From Linepithema humile (lineage: Eukaryota > Arthropoda > Insecta > Hymenoptera > Formicidae), in NCBI RefSeq assembly GCF_040581485.1, contig NC_090128.1:26504931-26568930 (forward strand): a stretch of 64,000 bases of DNA, written 5' to 3'. Positions 14,451-27,577 of the stretch are shown here, piece after piece. A model generated the notes under the pieces. It had not been told where the DNA came from, ran no database searches, and saw nothing but the letters and a program-made list of their open reading frames with translations. Made by a program: the position numbers and the translations under genes. How positions within the stretch are numbered: the stretch's first letter is position 1; each line of letters starts with the position of its first letter.

Positions 14451-14499
14451 ATGGAAATGTCCCCGCTGTTGACACGCGAGGCGATGGCGAAGGAAGGAG
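14451..14499 (+). CDS. Candidate short first coding exon
   Basis: An ATG in good context (AAAATGG) opens MEMSPLLTREAMAKEG and runs into a strong donor (GGAG|GTAAGG) in phase 1. It lies in a CpG-rich block with TATATA at 14395-14400. It is phase-compatible with the orphan exon at 21275, which would imply an intron of about 6.8 kb. There is no other evidence for transcription; a chance ATG and donor pairing is quite possible. Confidence 0.15.
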
Positions 14500-17400
14500 G
14501 TAAGGTGTCCGGGGGAGAAAAGTCCGGGTGCTTTTATTGTCCTGCAGCGGTAAGCAGCATGCTAGCACGCGTAACGTATATGAAAACACGCGTCAGCGTG
14601 GAACACACGCTGTCGCGTCGGCGACCGTGTCTCCCTTCGATGGGGGAGGGACGCGTCGAGTGCTTTTCATGGGGCTTGTGTCTCGCGTACTTTTGTATCG
14701 AATAAATGGGAAAACGGCGGCACCGTCGCGCACGTGGAACAATGTTATTGCGTGCCGTGGATTCGAGGGAGGAGCTGTAACGAGTCGCGGATCTCGAGCC
14801 AATTTCGCGGTACGGCGAACGTTTCAAGAACGGGTTAATGTGGAATACAAAATGTCGAAAATATGCCCGGTGTCAGCAGACGACAATTTGGAGTGACAAA
14901 CCATGTATGGAATATTACGAATGTAGAATGGCACAAAGTTATCTTCGCAGTCGAAGCTTTCCGGAGATGAGCACGGTGTGATAATAGCAACGGCTTAATT
15001 GAATTACATCGACCGCAGCATTCCACCGCGCTAGGAGGACGCTTCTAGTGCTTTTCATGATAAATGATTGCCACTACCTCGTTTACTGTGATTATTGAGC
15101 CAAATTGTGAATACAGGATTTCGATGAAATGTCATCTTTTTTATCACACATAGATTGTTAGAATTGTATATCAATTACACAAAACAGTTCATTATAGCTT
15201 TACGTAAAATTGTAGAAACAAAATTTGGACATGTATGGGATATATATTTAAAAAAAAAAGGAATAACGTTTTACCGTTTGATTCAATTTTTATTACGATG
15301 AATTTAATGTGACACATTTGACAAGTTTCGTGAAATAAGGACGACATGGCAATCTGCATTTGTTTGATCACGGACTGCGACTATTCTGAGAGAGTAAGTA
15401 GGATTAAGAGATGATATAGAGAGTTATCCATCCTATGTGTGCATGACATCACTGCCCTTGCACACATATAGTTGTCACTTGTTTGATAAATCAAAATTGA
15501 AAGGCATCCGTACTTCGTAAACTTGGTAAATGTTAAACAATCAGTCAAAAAAAAAAAAGAAAGAATTCTGTTAAAGATAGGAAAATAACACAAGATTGAT
15601 GACGATAGTAAAAGATATATATTTTCTGTAATACATGCTAAACGAATGACATTATTCAATAACATGGAATAATATTTTTCTCATTTTAAAGTAACACTTT
15701 GTATGATAATCAATCTTTTTTTTTAGGTAATACTGTTGCAAAAATAAAATGACAGTAATATTGCAAATTTGACGATAATCTTGGGTACACGGTGTCACAG
15801 ATGCAGAAATACAAAACGATCGATATGTTATATTACGTCAGTAAAAGACTGGTATTATCCGGGTAAAAGCAGAGGGAGATAAACAGTATTCGATACCGCG
15901 CGGAGAAAGACGTATATGAAGTTACGTTATCGGGGAAGTCGGATATAACGTGAGCTACTAGTATCGGGAAGTAGTAGGTTATCTGGTACATACCCATCCA
16001 GCAGCCAAACAGATCCATATTGCCGAGTCGTCAGCGCACGTATATATACATCGCTTTCCAGCCTTCGGAGTCGAGATACGTTCGCTGGTCGCGCAACGAA
16101 AGCGTGTCTTTGCATACCAATGAGTGTCATACGTATGGACGAAAGAGACCCTGGCGCGCGTATCCGAGTTCGCGTTTCGCTAGACGCGAAAAGGGGAGGG
16201 AAGATTTTACGAGTAAAACGAGGTAAATCGAATATGCACTCAGTTCGAGAAACTATCGATTTTCGTGCGCGCCGCCGGAAAATATGGGTCACACGTGCGA
16301 GCGTTGGCCCCGCGTGAAAATTTGTTTCCGGAGTATTTGACGGGACCGCCGTGCTGCGAGCGCATGAAAGCGCGAGGAAAGTCGATTCCGGGGGGGTTAA
16401 GCATGGATGCACTTTCGAACACTCATCTGACTTTATGAGTAACAGAGGCGGGAATGCCGCCAGCTCGTACGGCAACGGTGTGTGCAGGTGTGTACACATT
16501 ATGTGTGCAGGTGTGTGCGTTTTCCAGATAGCCCGGCTGTTGGCTGGCCTCCAGAAAACCTTATTGTACGTTCTTCTATTACGCCGCGGAGATAGCAATA
16601 ATTTACTTTGTATGTCGCACGTACTCCCGCGGACTTTATGAGATTCCTCGGCATGCTTTCAATTTCGATTTCACATGTAGAAGCCTGTTACGCTGTCACT
16701 GGCATTCACAGCGACTTTTCTGTGTCGGAGACGACGAAAGCGTTGAGTAACTTAGGAAGAACATGCCGCGGTGTGGTCTACGATATTTCGCCTTTATACC
16801 GCGCTCCGCAACTTCTTACAAGACGCTTCGATAACGTTGATACTTGAGCGAAACATTCCGAGAGCTCTTCTATATCGGCACGAAAACGCACGGAATAGGG
16901 AGAGTGTTTAGAATCGCATATTTCACTGGCGGTAGAATCGAAATACGGGTATTCGCGTTTTGGCTTCTTTCCAAAGGATATTATAACACGTCCTTCTCGT
17001 TTATAACACGAAGAAGTAAATTACTATGCATTTTAGAATGGACTTGATGTAATTTAAATTGAGGTGTATCTTATTTCTCTTGTATAAAACGTAAATTTCC
17101 ATATAAACAACCGCGAATTCTGGTTAAATTACTTTGCAATTCGTTTATCGAACGACTGGAAAATATTTTCGACAAAAATTAGTCTTCAGCTTTCGCGAAA
17201 TCGACAAATGTACTGAATTGTACTAATTTTGGTTGAAATGGATGGAAGGCATTTGATAATGCTGCCGCGTCGAGCGAACTGCTCTTGATGTCGAAAGTGT
17301 GTTTCGACGCGTAATACGTCCGTCTCTATAGAAAATCTATACTCAGAAGATAGTATATACGCGCGTACGACGGTGTCGTGAAACGTTGTATAATATGGAA

Positions 17401-18839
17401 ACATAGTCGAGCGGGAGGATTACCGCCAGATGAGCATCGGTTCTATCCATTCGTCGTAAATACGAGATAGAACTACAGGCATGCACAGGTGAGCTTAGTG
17501 GAGTAGATGAATCCCAAGCAAGTGCTTTCGGATTGCAGTGAATAACTGAGCATTATTAAGCCGCGTTGTTTTAAAGAAAGTTGATGCATTTCCATCTCTC
17601 AGGCGTATTTTGCATTTTTAAATTCAGGAAAACTTGACTTTTACTTATTCATTTTTTTCTCAGAAAAATGAATCGGTCCATAAATTATAAATATAAATTA
17701 TGTCATGATGTTATTGGATTTGCTGCGAGTGAGTGTAACTAAGGCTGTTATTACCATGTGTCTATAATTCATTTTACATTATTCTGTTATGTATCTCAAA
17801 GCACATTAGTAAATAATGCAACATTTATCGACCGCGCATGAACAAATTAACTATAATTAATATATTATTGAAGTTTATTATTAATACACAACGTTTTCTA
17901 TTTGTGCAGCTCTTTTTTAAATTATTCAATATATCGAGTATTGTTATTAGAAAACTGTGAATTCTTTTTACTTTTTTTACTTTTTTTTCATGTATATAAT
18001 TAAATTTGTTATGTTTAGTTAATTAATACAATTGGTTTGCTAATGACACGCGTAATATTGGGTAATTTTTTATTAAAAATGAGAAAAAGCTTACACATTC
18101 TATTGCTATTGATATATAGTTTTTGAAATTTGACTGTGACTGACTACAAATTTTTAATCCGTTTTTGTTTTTTACTAAGTGGAGGTACTTTATAATTAGG
18201 TACTTTAAGTTATTAGTACTTTACTAATTTATATGAAGAAACGGATATTTTACAGACATAATCCATAAAAAATTTGTAAAAAGTTAAATGTAAAATATTT
18301 CGCGTGTGAGTGTAATTGCATTAAAAAAGTTATATACGGAATAAAGAATCAATTTGACAGCTTGCAAAAAAATTTAAAAATTAGTTCTGAACAAATATCA
18401 TATATAAAAAACCTTTCAAAAAAAGCTGTCGTATATATTCAAAAGTAACAACTTGAACGAACACTTGAACGATCGATTCCACTTTTTAAACAATTCTGTT
18501 TCATGCTTAAGCATGCCTAATGAATGTGAACAAATCACGCGATGCGAACGTTTACTTTTGATTGTCAACGTACAACTTTACCGCACTGATACTAAATATC
18601 GTGCAAATATTGTTACAGTTATCTCTCAAGTTAAATGGTCTACACTTTTCATGAAGAATTCCGTCACAAATGTAACAATAATATATTTGTTAATAGACGA
18701 CTGTCATGAATTAATCAATGAGCAACGCGGAAAAGAGGCTTCGAAAGTAAATAACATGCTTCTTTTAAAGTAGGATTATCGATCGGTTGTCATCGAAACG
18801 ATTACGTTTGGCAGTCACTTCATAAATTAAAAAAAAAAT

Positions 18840-19076
18840 AGAAATATAGATTAAACACATTTTTTATTAATCTCTAATTATTGTATTTTGTATTGATTCA
18901 CAAATTGTATGAAAAATAATTAATTAGTTCTCTCTCAAACGGCAAAGGTCTAAGATTTTACACCAAAAACTGTCCCAGACATCCCACTGGTTTTTTTTTT
19001 TAAAGAAAAACCAGAAATATGAGTTAAACACGTTTTTACTAATCTGTAAATATTGTATTTTGTATTGATTCACAAA
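18840..19076 (+). repeat. Direct duplication of about 65 bp, 173 bp apart
   Basis: The block from AGAAATAT to ATTGTATTTTGTATTGATTC and CACAAA at 18840-18904 recurs at 19013-19076 with several mismatches. It is AT-rich non-coding DNA and may be a remnant of a repeat. Confidence 0.6.
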
Positions 19077-21274
19077 ACAACAAATTTAGTGCATTACATA
19101 ACTTATTAATATACAAAAATAAATTAATAATTAACATTTTGGTTATTATAACACAATAGTATCAAAATATCATAAATAAGCAGATAATTAATTATATAAT
19201 CTAATACTAACATTTACTTACCAGCAAATGTCCCTCTATAGCAATACGTTAACTTTGTAATTGCTCTAAACATACTTATACGGTATTAGTTATAATTTAC
19301 GCAATGTTCTCGAGTTTTGTCAGTACGATGCAATTTTAATCAAAATTTAATAATTCCGAAACTATCTCAATTATTATAACTATTAAGTTAAACTACGAAC
19401 AAATACTATTCAAAATTTAGAATTGCAGTAATGTTTGATAAAAGATATTGTCATTATTTGTGTATAAGTTTTACATATCATACATTTTAGAATTTGAGAA
19501 GTCCAATGATTTAATCGATAGTAAATAATACATCATTGAAATAAAAACTTTTTGATACTAAAGGTGAAATATTTAATAAGTCTTATGTCAATTTACTTTG
19601 TTTCTAGTAGAATTATAGATAAAGATAGATTTATAATCTACGAAAAAATTAGAATAAAATTAAAGTATTAGAAAAATAAATGCAATCAATAATCCCCTGA
19701 ATTAGAAGTGCGCTTTTTTATTGTGAATTAGTTTTTATTGTGAGTTAATTGAAACTATATTTGAATTTTTTAAGATCAACTCAAAGTCATAAATAATACT
19801 TTTATTCCGCAAAGAGTACGCAAAATTTTTAAGAAATATTAAATTTTTAAGCTATAATCTCATTAAGAACACCGAGAAAGGACAATGTTTTAATCATTTT
19901 ATTTGCAAGTAATTTTAAAATAAAACATTATTGAATTGCATAATTAAAAAACTTAATATTTAATCAATTAAATTTTTAAATATATTGATTATATAAATTG
20001 TGCAAATTAATAAAACAAAATAAGCAAAATAGAACTAAGCATGTAAAATACTAATATTTTAGAAAATCAGAAAATAAAGTTTTTATCTTTTCGTGATGTT
20101 TATATTCTATGCATAGATAAGAAAAAAAATCATAAAAATAAATTAATATTAATGAAACATGGAAGGAAAAAACCTGTTAATTTTTTAAAATGTTTTTTCT
20201 TTTCGTTTTTTGAATATAATTAAAAATCTGCATTTGATCTCTTCACATATTCTTACAGGATTAAACGTTATATTAATTAGTGGAAGAAGTTCAGAAATTT
20301 TTAAAAAATGCACACGTCATAAGCACAAGTTAACGATGGACAGGTAATATTTTGCATAGTATGTTCCAACTAATTAATTCAAGAGAAAAGCGCATACGCA
20401 ATTAAGTATTAATGATTACTTTGTATTTATTTTTATAGAGCATAAATTTTAGTTCAATGTTTTATTGTCTGATAATTTATCGATAATTCTATTTAAAATA
20501 AAGTGAAATGTGAGTTTTCTTAAATATGTATTTTATCGGAGAGTAAAAAACTTTTATAACATTTGCTATCGGTCAGGTCAATGAATTCTTCAAACTCTAA
20601 AACGTACATAAAACTCTTAAACTATGAAGTAGATGTATGCTGCTCTCCACACTATAGAGATGCATGCTAATAATTGATTGATATTCGGTTTGGCGAAGTA
20701 TAGAAATAATTCATAGCGCATTTTTGAACACGGTTACATGATCGAACGTGGTCACTTGATGGAATGAGCGTGATCGAAATCTATTGCATAGATGAGTGGA
20801 AGATGACAGTGTTGGATATGAGCGAATATTGTCTGCGTATCGCGCACGTTTTTTTTTTCTCTCAAAATGAATCTATACGCAAACAAATGTTAAAAGTGTG
20901 TATTTAAATGTTAAAAATATTTAATAATGAACGATCACAGCGAGAAGTGTCAATTAATTGCGCGTACAATTGTGATTATTAATCTTTCGACATTTTAGGT
21001 GAAAGTAATCACACTCGCTGCGTCGTTTCAGACATCATTTGTCGATTCGAATATTAATGTGAGGTTGTTTTGTTTCTCGAACTTTTCTAATGTATCTCAA
21101 GAGTAACGAGAGTGTCGAACAAAGTTACGGGCGATCATCGTGTTTCGCGTTCGAGAGTACATCGTGCGCATAATCGTGCATCGTTGTTTTGTATGCATAA
21201 TCGATCGACGTGACGATAACGGCCGCTGATGATAATTAACTCTTCTAATGATGCTCGTGTTTGACATCTTTCAG

Positions 21275-21373
21275 GTCGCTATGCTGCTTCGTCGGACGTT
21301 GTCGCATTGCCAAAGTTTTCCAAGGCCAGGACTTTTTGCAATGCAGCTTGCAGCGTCGGTGGAACATCGGTCG
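21275..21373 (+). CDS. Orphan exon-like block with strong splice sites
   Basis: A 99-base block lies between a good acceptor (GACATCTTTCAG) and a consensus donor (GTGAGT). All three forward frames are open, so the reading frame is not fixed. The frame with most protein-like character reads RYAASSDVVALPKFSKARTF then CNAACSVGGTSV, with a CxxxC motif, and is phase 1 at both ends. Another frame starts at an internal ATG (MLLRRTLSHCQSFPRPGLFA). No partner exon is certain; a candidate first exon in compatible phase lies at 14451-14499. It could also be a non-coding RNA exon. Confidence 0.3.
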
Positions 21374-22286
21374 GTGAGTAAACTTTACTATTATATATCT
21401 ATCGCAGTAGCCAGTACCGTATAATATCGTTTAGTTGCAGCACATAGTTGCTGAAGCGAGCGCTTGTATAATGCCACTACTTCGTAACTGGGTGCCTCAA
21501 GACTACTTCCGCATAGTCTTCGCCTAGTATATCCACATTATGTATGCGCCTGAAAATTCGACCTTTTCCGTAAAACTGACACGTAATTTTCCCGACTTCC
21601 CGTAACAACGCAATATCGTGTTACAACAGATAATATAAAAATATATATCCCGCCGTGTGTAAGAGCCGGTATTACCTCATTGCGCATGTAAACGTATGCA
21701 TTGGCATATAGTGCAGTTAGCATATTGAAGATGAAATTTAATTGCTGCGTGCCACGAAAGCTCGAGCTACCGCGAATGGATTGAATTATTGAATAGAACC
21801 TGAACGAGTTTGCTAACACGGTTCGCTATTTGACTGATCGCACTGAGCACCACTGAGCTCCACGCGAGAGGTAGTGATAGAAAGCTACGATTATCTCTTT
21901 TCTTCTCTCCTTATCACTGCCTCTTGTTTGCGCTTCAGTGTGACGCTCAGCGTGAAGGAACCAAGCAACGCCTGTTAACGATTTTATCCAAACTGTAATT
22001 ATGAGTTTTGCGAAAGTTGTAACGGAAATTTAAAGCGATATTCCTTTTTCGTAGAGTCAATTTAAATATTTTAGCAAGAAGAGCAATATATTGAATTAAT
22101 ATATTTTCTACTATTGAAATATACTCGATATTTTTAGAAGTTCGTGCATTTCTTGAATCGATCTTACGTAGTGCAGGAATAGATTTGACCGTTTGTGCTG
22201 TGTTAAAATATGACTAGAAGTCTTTTTAAGAAAGGCTTTGCTTTTCCTCCCTCGATTTCTCTTCAACAAGTGTTACGACAAAGGAC

Positions 22287-22324
22287 TATATATATATATA
22301 TATACATACATATATATGTATATA
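22287..22324 (+). repeat. TA/CATA microsatellite
   Basis: Alternating TA interrupted by two CA steps. Non-coding. Confidence 0.85.
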
Positions 22325-25300
22325 GTCACGATTCACTGCGCTTTAATCGAGCACAGCTTGCGCGCGGTCGTTACATATGTAGTACATGCGTTACCGCAAA
22401 AGACGTTTTCGCCGCTTTGATTCACTCTTCGGAGGCACTTGCGAACGCCAGGTAGGATGCCGATTTATAATCTTAAACCTGAAGCCATTCCAAGCTTAAT
22501 CATTCACGTTACTCGGCGTAGCTTTACGTTTTGAGTGTTTTCCGTGCAACTCAAACGGCAGCGGAGATCGGGACGGAAGGGAATACTTTAGAGACCGAAA
22601 GGATCGAAGCAAAGTCGATGCATTATTATCTTCAAGAGAAAAATATTTATCTTGTCGAGGCACTAAATATTGTCGCTTGTTGAAGGTGTTTTGAAACGTT
22701 TTCATTCTACTTTATCTTTAAATATAAAATCACACAAACGTGTTATCTTCTTCAAATATACAAATCAACTTTTTCGCTTATACGCAACTTGATTTTCTCG
22801 ATAAATAAATTTTCTAAATTTTACAAAGTTTCTCGGAGAGCATATTTGCACAATATTTGATGGTGAAACCAAAAGTTTCCGTGAAATGTGTTCTCGACAT
22901 GTTTGTCACAATATCGGAAAATCTTTTTACGATTTTACGAAACTAATATTATTATTCTAACCTTATCAATGAATACATTGCTTTTATTTGATATTCCCAT
23001 TTAAAAGAACTTTTTGAGTTTACAAAGGAAATTATATTATGTAAGAATCTAGAGAAAAAATATTTTAAATGTTAGATGAACGTATTGAGTATAAAATCGA
23101 AACCCATAGCGTTTCGCTTCTATATCGCGTATCACTATGTCAATGGCTATCACGGTTGTGTTTCTCGTGTAACATATTGTCACAAGAATGATTAACAACA
23201 GCTATCGCGTAACGTATTATTATCCATTGTTAACAAGTGTCAATTAGCTTACGTTTGAGCTGCGTGATATAACGGCTCGATAAACTCAGTCACATTTATT
23301 GTTACAAGTACGCGAGTAGAACAATGTTTTCATTTAGCGCAAACGAGGACAATATCTAACAATATTCCTTAACCGGTCGTTCACTGGCGCTTCTAGCTTA
23401 CGTAGCGTGATACAATGTATGCGCTTTTGCGTTTCACATAGCGCCGCGTGTCGGCGCGAATTCGTAAAGCAAATACATCGGTCTGAATAGCGCAGTCACG
23501 GTGTTGCACCTACGCGGCGATTCCGAAATTAAGGGGAAAGAGTCATGCGCGCGCTCGCGGGCGCGCCACATCCCGAAATTTAATAATCTTGGTAAGTACA
23601 CACTTTGCGGTGCATTATTGCGGATAGCGAGTCGGTGCAGCGCGCCGCAAAGCGTTAAAAGGCAACAATGAGCTCCATGAGCTTTTCCCGCCGAGCCCGT
23701 GATTTAATGCGACCCCGCGTTTCCCGCCGACGCTCACACGTGTCACGCGAGCGCACGCGTGCACGATGTATCACGCGCGGCGAGACGAGGGTTCGGAGCG
23801 AAAAAATAGGAAGACTTACTACTAGCCATTGGTCACCCCGGAGTCTTTATACCGGTGCCTTCTCGTGAATGTTGTAAAAATCGAATATGTTATTGATGAC
23901 CCTGCGTTTGCTATATGTTCTATCGACGACGAAGCGAAAGAACATTTTCGCGTTTTAGAAAGTGAACTTCGATGATTTCACGAATATTGCTTATATCCAA
24001 AAAATATCTATATATATTTTTAAACATGTATTTTAAACGATAAGAAATTATAACGGTTGAATTTTGAACGATCGTTTCAGATAATAGGATTACCTTACTA
24101 ATTGTAGCACTGCAATTTTTTCAACAATTTAATTAATAGTTTTCTCTTTTTCACGATTTTACTCATTAATTAAATATATAATTATTTATCTTTCTCTTTT
24201 ATGATTTTTATGATGACTTTGTGTCGTTAAAAGTATTGCTATTAAGCTAATTATCGTCTGCTGTATAATTTAATTTACTTACGTAAAATATTTTAATAGC
24301 GATTTCTTTTCGAATATAAATAATGTTTTTTTTTAAATCATTTGGACAGCTTTCTAAAATATAAAAATATCTTTTCGCTTTATCGTCAATTGAACATTGG
24401 GAATGCGATGTTATCAATAATAATATTTTTTCTATAAAACAGAAACATATTTGATGTATTATCACTGTGGAATATCAATTTTTCGTAATGGTATTTTTTT
24501 CATTCCACGCCAATATCATGAATTCGCGTTTTACAGGGGTGGAATCTAGAATTTCAGGTTCTCGTGATTAAGATTCAAGAATATGAAAGCGAATCGTGCC
24601 AGCGAGTCGGTCGCTTTGAGAGTAAATGCTTTCATTAGTTTTGATGGGGTAAAGCGTAAAGTGGTCGTACTACTACTGAAGTAAATTTCAAAAGTAAGGA
24701 ATTACTTAGAGAAAATGTCCCTTCTCTCGGCAATTATTTCATATCGCTGTTATTAAAAAAAAAAATTGATCCAAGAGTGAGTTTAAAATAATCTTATCCG
24801 CGCGTTACGTAAAAAAGACATCACAGGATTTTAAATAATAGATAGCATGTCATGCATAATGCTAAGCCACAATTCATTGTGCCTCGCACGTAAGTCGCCT
24901 GCGTATGCCCGTAAGTAAGCCGTACGATAGAATGAGTCTGGGATTGATGGAAGGCCATCTTGCAACGGAAGATCCTCTCCACTCGAGGACCATTTAAGAA
25001 TGCGCATGCATACTGAAAGCAAAAATCGTAAACGCGCCGTAAGATGCGCGAAAGGAAATGACATTTTCGCACCTGCATCCCATTTCGCGAGGGATGCGGG
25101 TGAACGTTAACAGCGTCGTCTTGATTCCTGCTCTCTTCGCTTAACGAAAAGAAAAAAAAAGGGTTTAGTCACGTTCGCTCGAACATCGATCGGCCTTCGG
25201 TCACGAGGTACCGAGAACTCGACTCCACTTCGTCGTGTTCCTCGTCCTGTCGTACCTTTCGTTAAAAATTCCCTCTCGACTAGGATTAAATTCATGCACA

Positions 25301-26636
25301 CTGCGAGACTGTCGACTGCGTTCACCGGTGAAAGCTGCGATTTCCCGTCCTTTCATTTTTCAACGCTTCACGACGCTCTAAGACGTTCAGAGATATCATT
25401 AAAAAACATTGGTGGCTTTTAACTTAAATCATTCTGCTAGACGATGTGTCGCGCGATTCGTATTTCTGTTATGAAACAAGATGGAAAAATACGAGCTTTC
25501 AGGGGAAAGATTTAAATTACGGCGAAAGAAAAGGGTAACAGTTTCTGTACAAATACAGAGAATCGCGGGCGGATTTGTCTGCCTTTCGTTGCTCTTACTC
25601 GCATTATTCCTTCTGCTTGTGTGTGTGCTGACAAGAAATTTTTCCGTCTTAAAATGAAATTGCGGTAGTATGCGCACGCTTCGTGGTATTCGACGCGAAT
25701 CTTTTTACGTTCCTCACCTTTGTCGCGCGGCTTACTTTACGCTTCACCACGTATAGCGGGCCACTTTTGCGATTGGGGTTTGACTTTACAAAATCGACCA
25801 TGGATCGACTCGCACGACTTCCTGCTCGACAGCTTCTCCAGCAAAAGCAAGGAAGGCAGCATGCGAAATAATTTCTCTAAGAGTTGAATTGAATAGATGT
25901 CTTATGTTGAATCTGTCAAGCGTATTAGCAGATGCTAATCAATGGAGAATTAACTCAATTGAAGCGAATAAGAAGAAAAAATAAATAATAATAAAGTAAA
26001 TAAAAAAAAAATAATAAAGTGACGATATTGAATACATATATATATATATAAGATTTACGTTTTCCATCTATATTATAAATATATAATAAACGTAAATCTT
26101 TTAAATTTTTGAAAGATAGAGTAGAAAGTACTAAGATGCACTGTGTTTATTACTCATATTTATGTTTATTAGAAATGTATGACACGGAATGGCAATTGCA
26201 TAAAGCTTTTACATGTAACTTGTATGTACGATTACGTTAGATGCAATTATAATTCAGTAAGCACGACACGTAGAGCACGATATTGCACTCAGTGTATTTG
26301 CATTACAAATAACGAATAATCGTTTGGCAAGAACACTGATAGCTACAAGAACGACGGCTTGATTTTATTTAAAAAAATTGTAATCACAAGTGTACAATTG
26401 TGGATTTTAAATTCAAACGGCGTCCCGAGTCGAAATTTAGCACCTATATTGAACCTTAATCTTTTATTTTGAGGTAGGCATAAGAGAGTCAAAGTAGATG
26501 TTATGCATTGTATCGTATGTATATAATAGCACCTACTTTGGCGCTACAATATGTCCGAAATTTCCTTTTTTCCTGCTAAAGCTTCAAAGTAGGGTTTAGT
26601 TAAAACCCTCCGTTGACCCGCTTTAGGCCCTGAAAA

Positions 26637-27038
26637 TATATAGATTCCTTTTTGCCAGCACTACTTTTATGATATTATCAAGAAATTCTAATGATTGCAA
26701 ATGTTCACAATAAAGAAAAATACTAACTATAATTTTGATTAACGATAATTTTTAATAGCATACAATTTAAAAATATCATTAATCAATACCATTTAGTTGA
26801 ATTTTATTATCTTTTGAAAATTTGTAATTATTAGAAATTTCTTGATAATATCAAAATATAATATCAAAATTCAACTATTGAGTATTAATTTCTAATATTT
26901 TTAAAAATTCTATGTTATTAAAAATTATCATCAATTAAAATTATATAGTTAGTAATTTTTTTTATTATTGTGAAGATTTTTGCACAATCATTAGAATTTC
27001 TTGATAATATCATAAAACTAGTGCTGAAAATCCATATA
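26637..27038. mobile_element. Nested foldback MITE with arms of about 150 bp
   Basis: The left arm (from TATATAGATT at 26637 to about 26795) is inverted in the right arm (about 26895 to 27038). The pair shares TTATGATATTATCAAGAAAT, ATTCTAATGATTG and CACAATAA blocks in the same order, with small gaps. A partial third copy of the core (ATTTCTTGATAATATCA) sits near the centre, which suggests internal duplication. The arms are clearly diverged, so the insertion is old. Confidence 0.65.
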
Positions 27039-27547
27039 CCTTTGTGATTATATTAAAAATATTAAATTAAGATATTAAATATAAAATAAGATACTAAAAA
27101 CATTACATAATATTTATTGAATTAAATATTATTTATTAAGTATATGTAATACATATAGTTAAGAGTATATTATTAAGTATAGTTAACATGCGTTAAAACA
27201 AGTTCAGACAGAAATATTTATACAGAAAAAGGTCCAAATTAAGACTGAAACGTTTGATAATATTGTATCACTTAATAAAGCAATAATCAAAATACAACCA
27301 CATTATGCATATTGCTCGTATAGTTTTTCATTCTTATTTGAATTTTAACGAGTACATCTAAAATAGTTAACATTTAATAAAAAAATTAATTTAAAAAAAT
27401 TTTTTTGCGCTGAATCTTTTTCAGATATCATATCACTATTTTGAAGAAGGAAACGGAAAGGTATCAATATTAATAAAAGTTGGAAATGCAACGAATTAAA
27501 TATTTTTCTTTATGATTAAACATTATAATAACTTTTATAGGTCGAAT

Positions 27548-27577
27548 TTATCTAGTATATATATATATACTAGATAA
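27548..27577. repeat. Perfect 30-bp palindrome
   Basis: TTATCTAG followed by alternating TA and then CTAGATAA reads the same on both strands over 30 bases. It probably forms a cruciform-prone site; no function is evident. Confidence 0.7.

Larger units (their letters stand above)
10491..21274. other. Gene-poor region with CpG-rich blocks
   Basis: CpG-rich blocks at about 12.8-13.6, 14.2-14.9 and 16.0-16.5 kb alternate with AT-rich DNA; 17.6-20.6 kb is especially AT-rich and nearly free of open frames. A 223-codon frame on the minus strand (15927-16598) covers the last CpG block but is arginine- and proline-rich without domain features. No gene is supported beyond the weak first-exon candidate at 14451. 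Confidence 0.5.
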
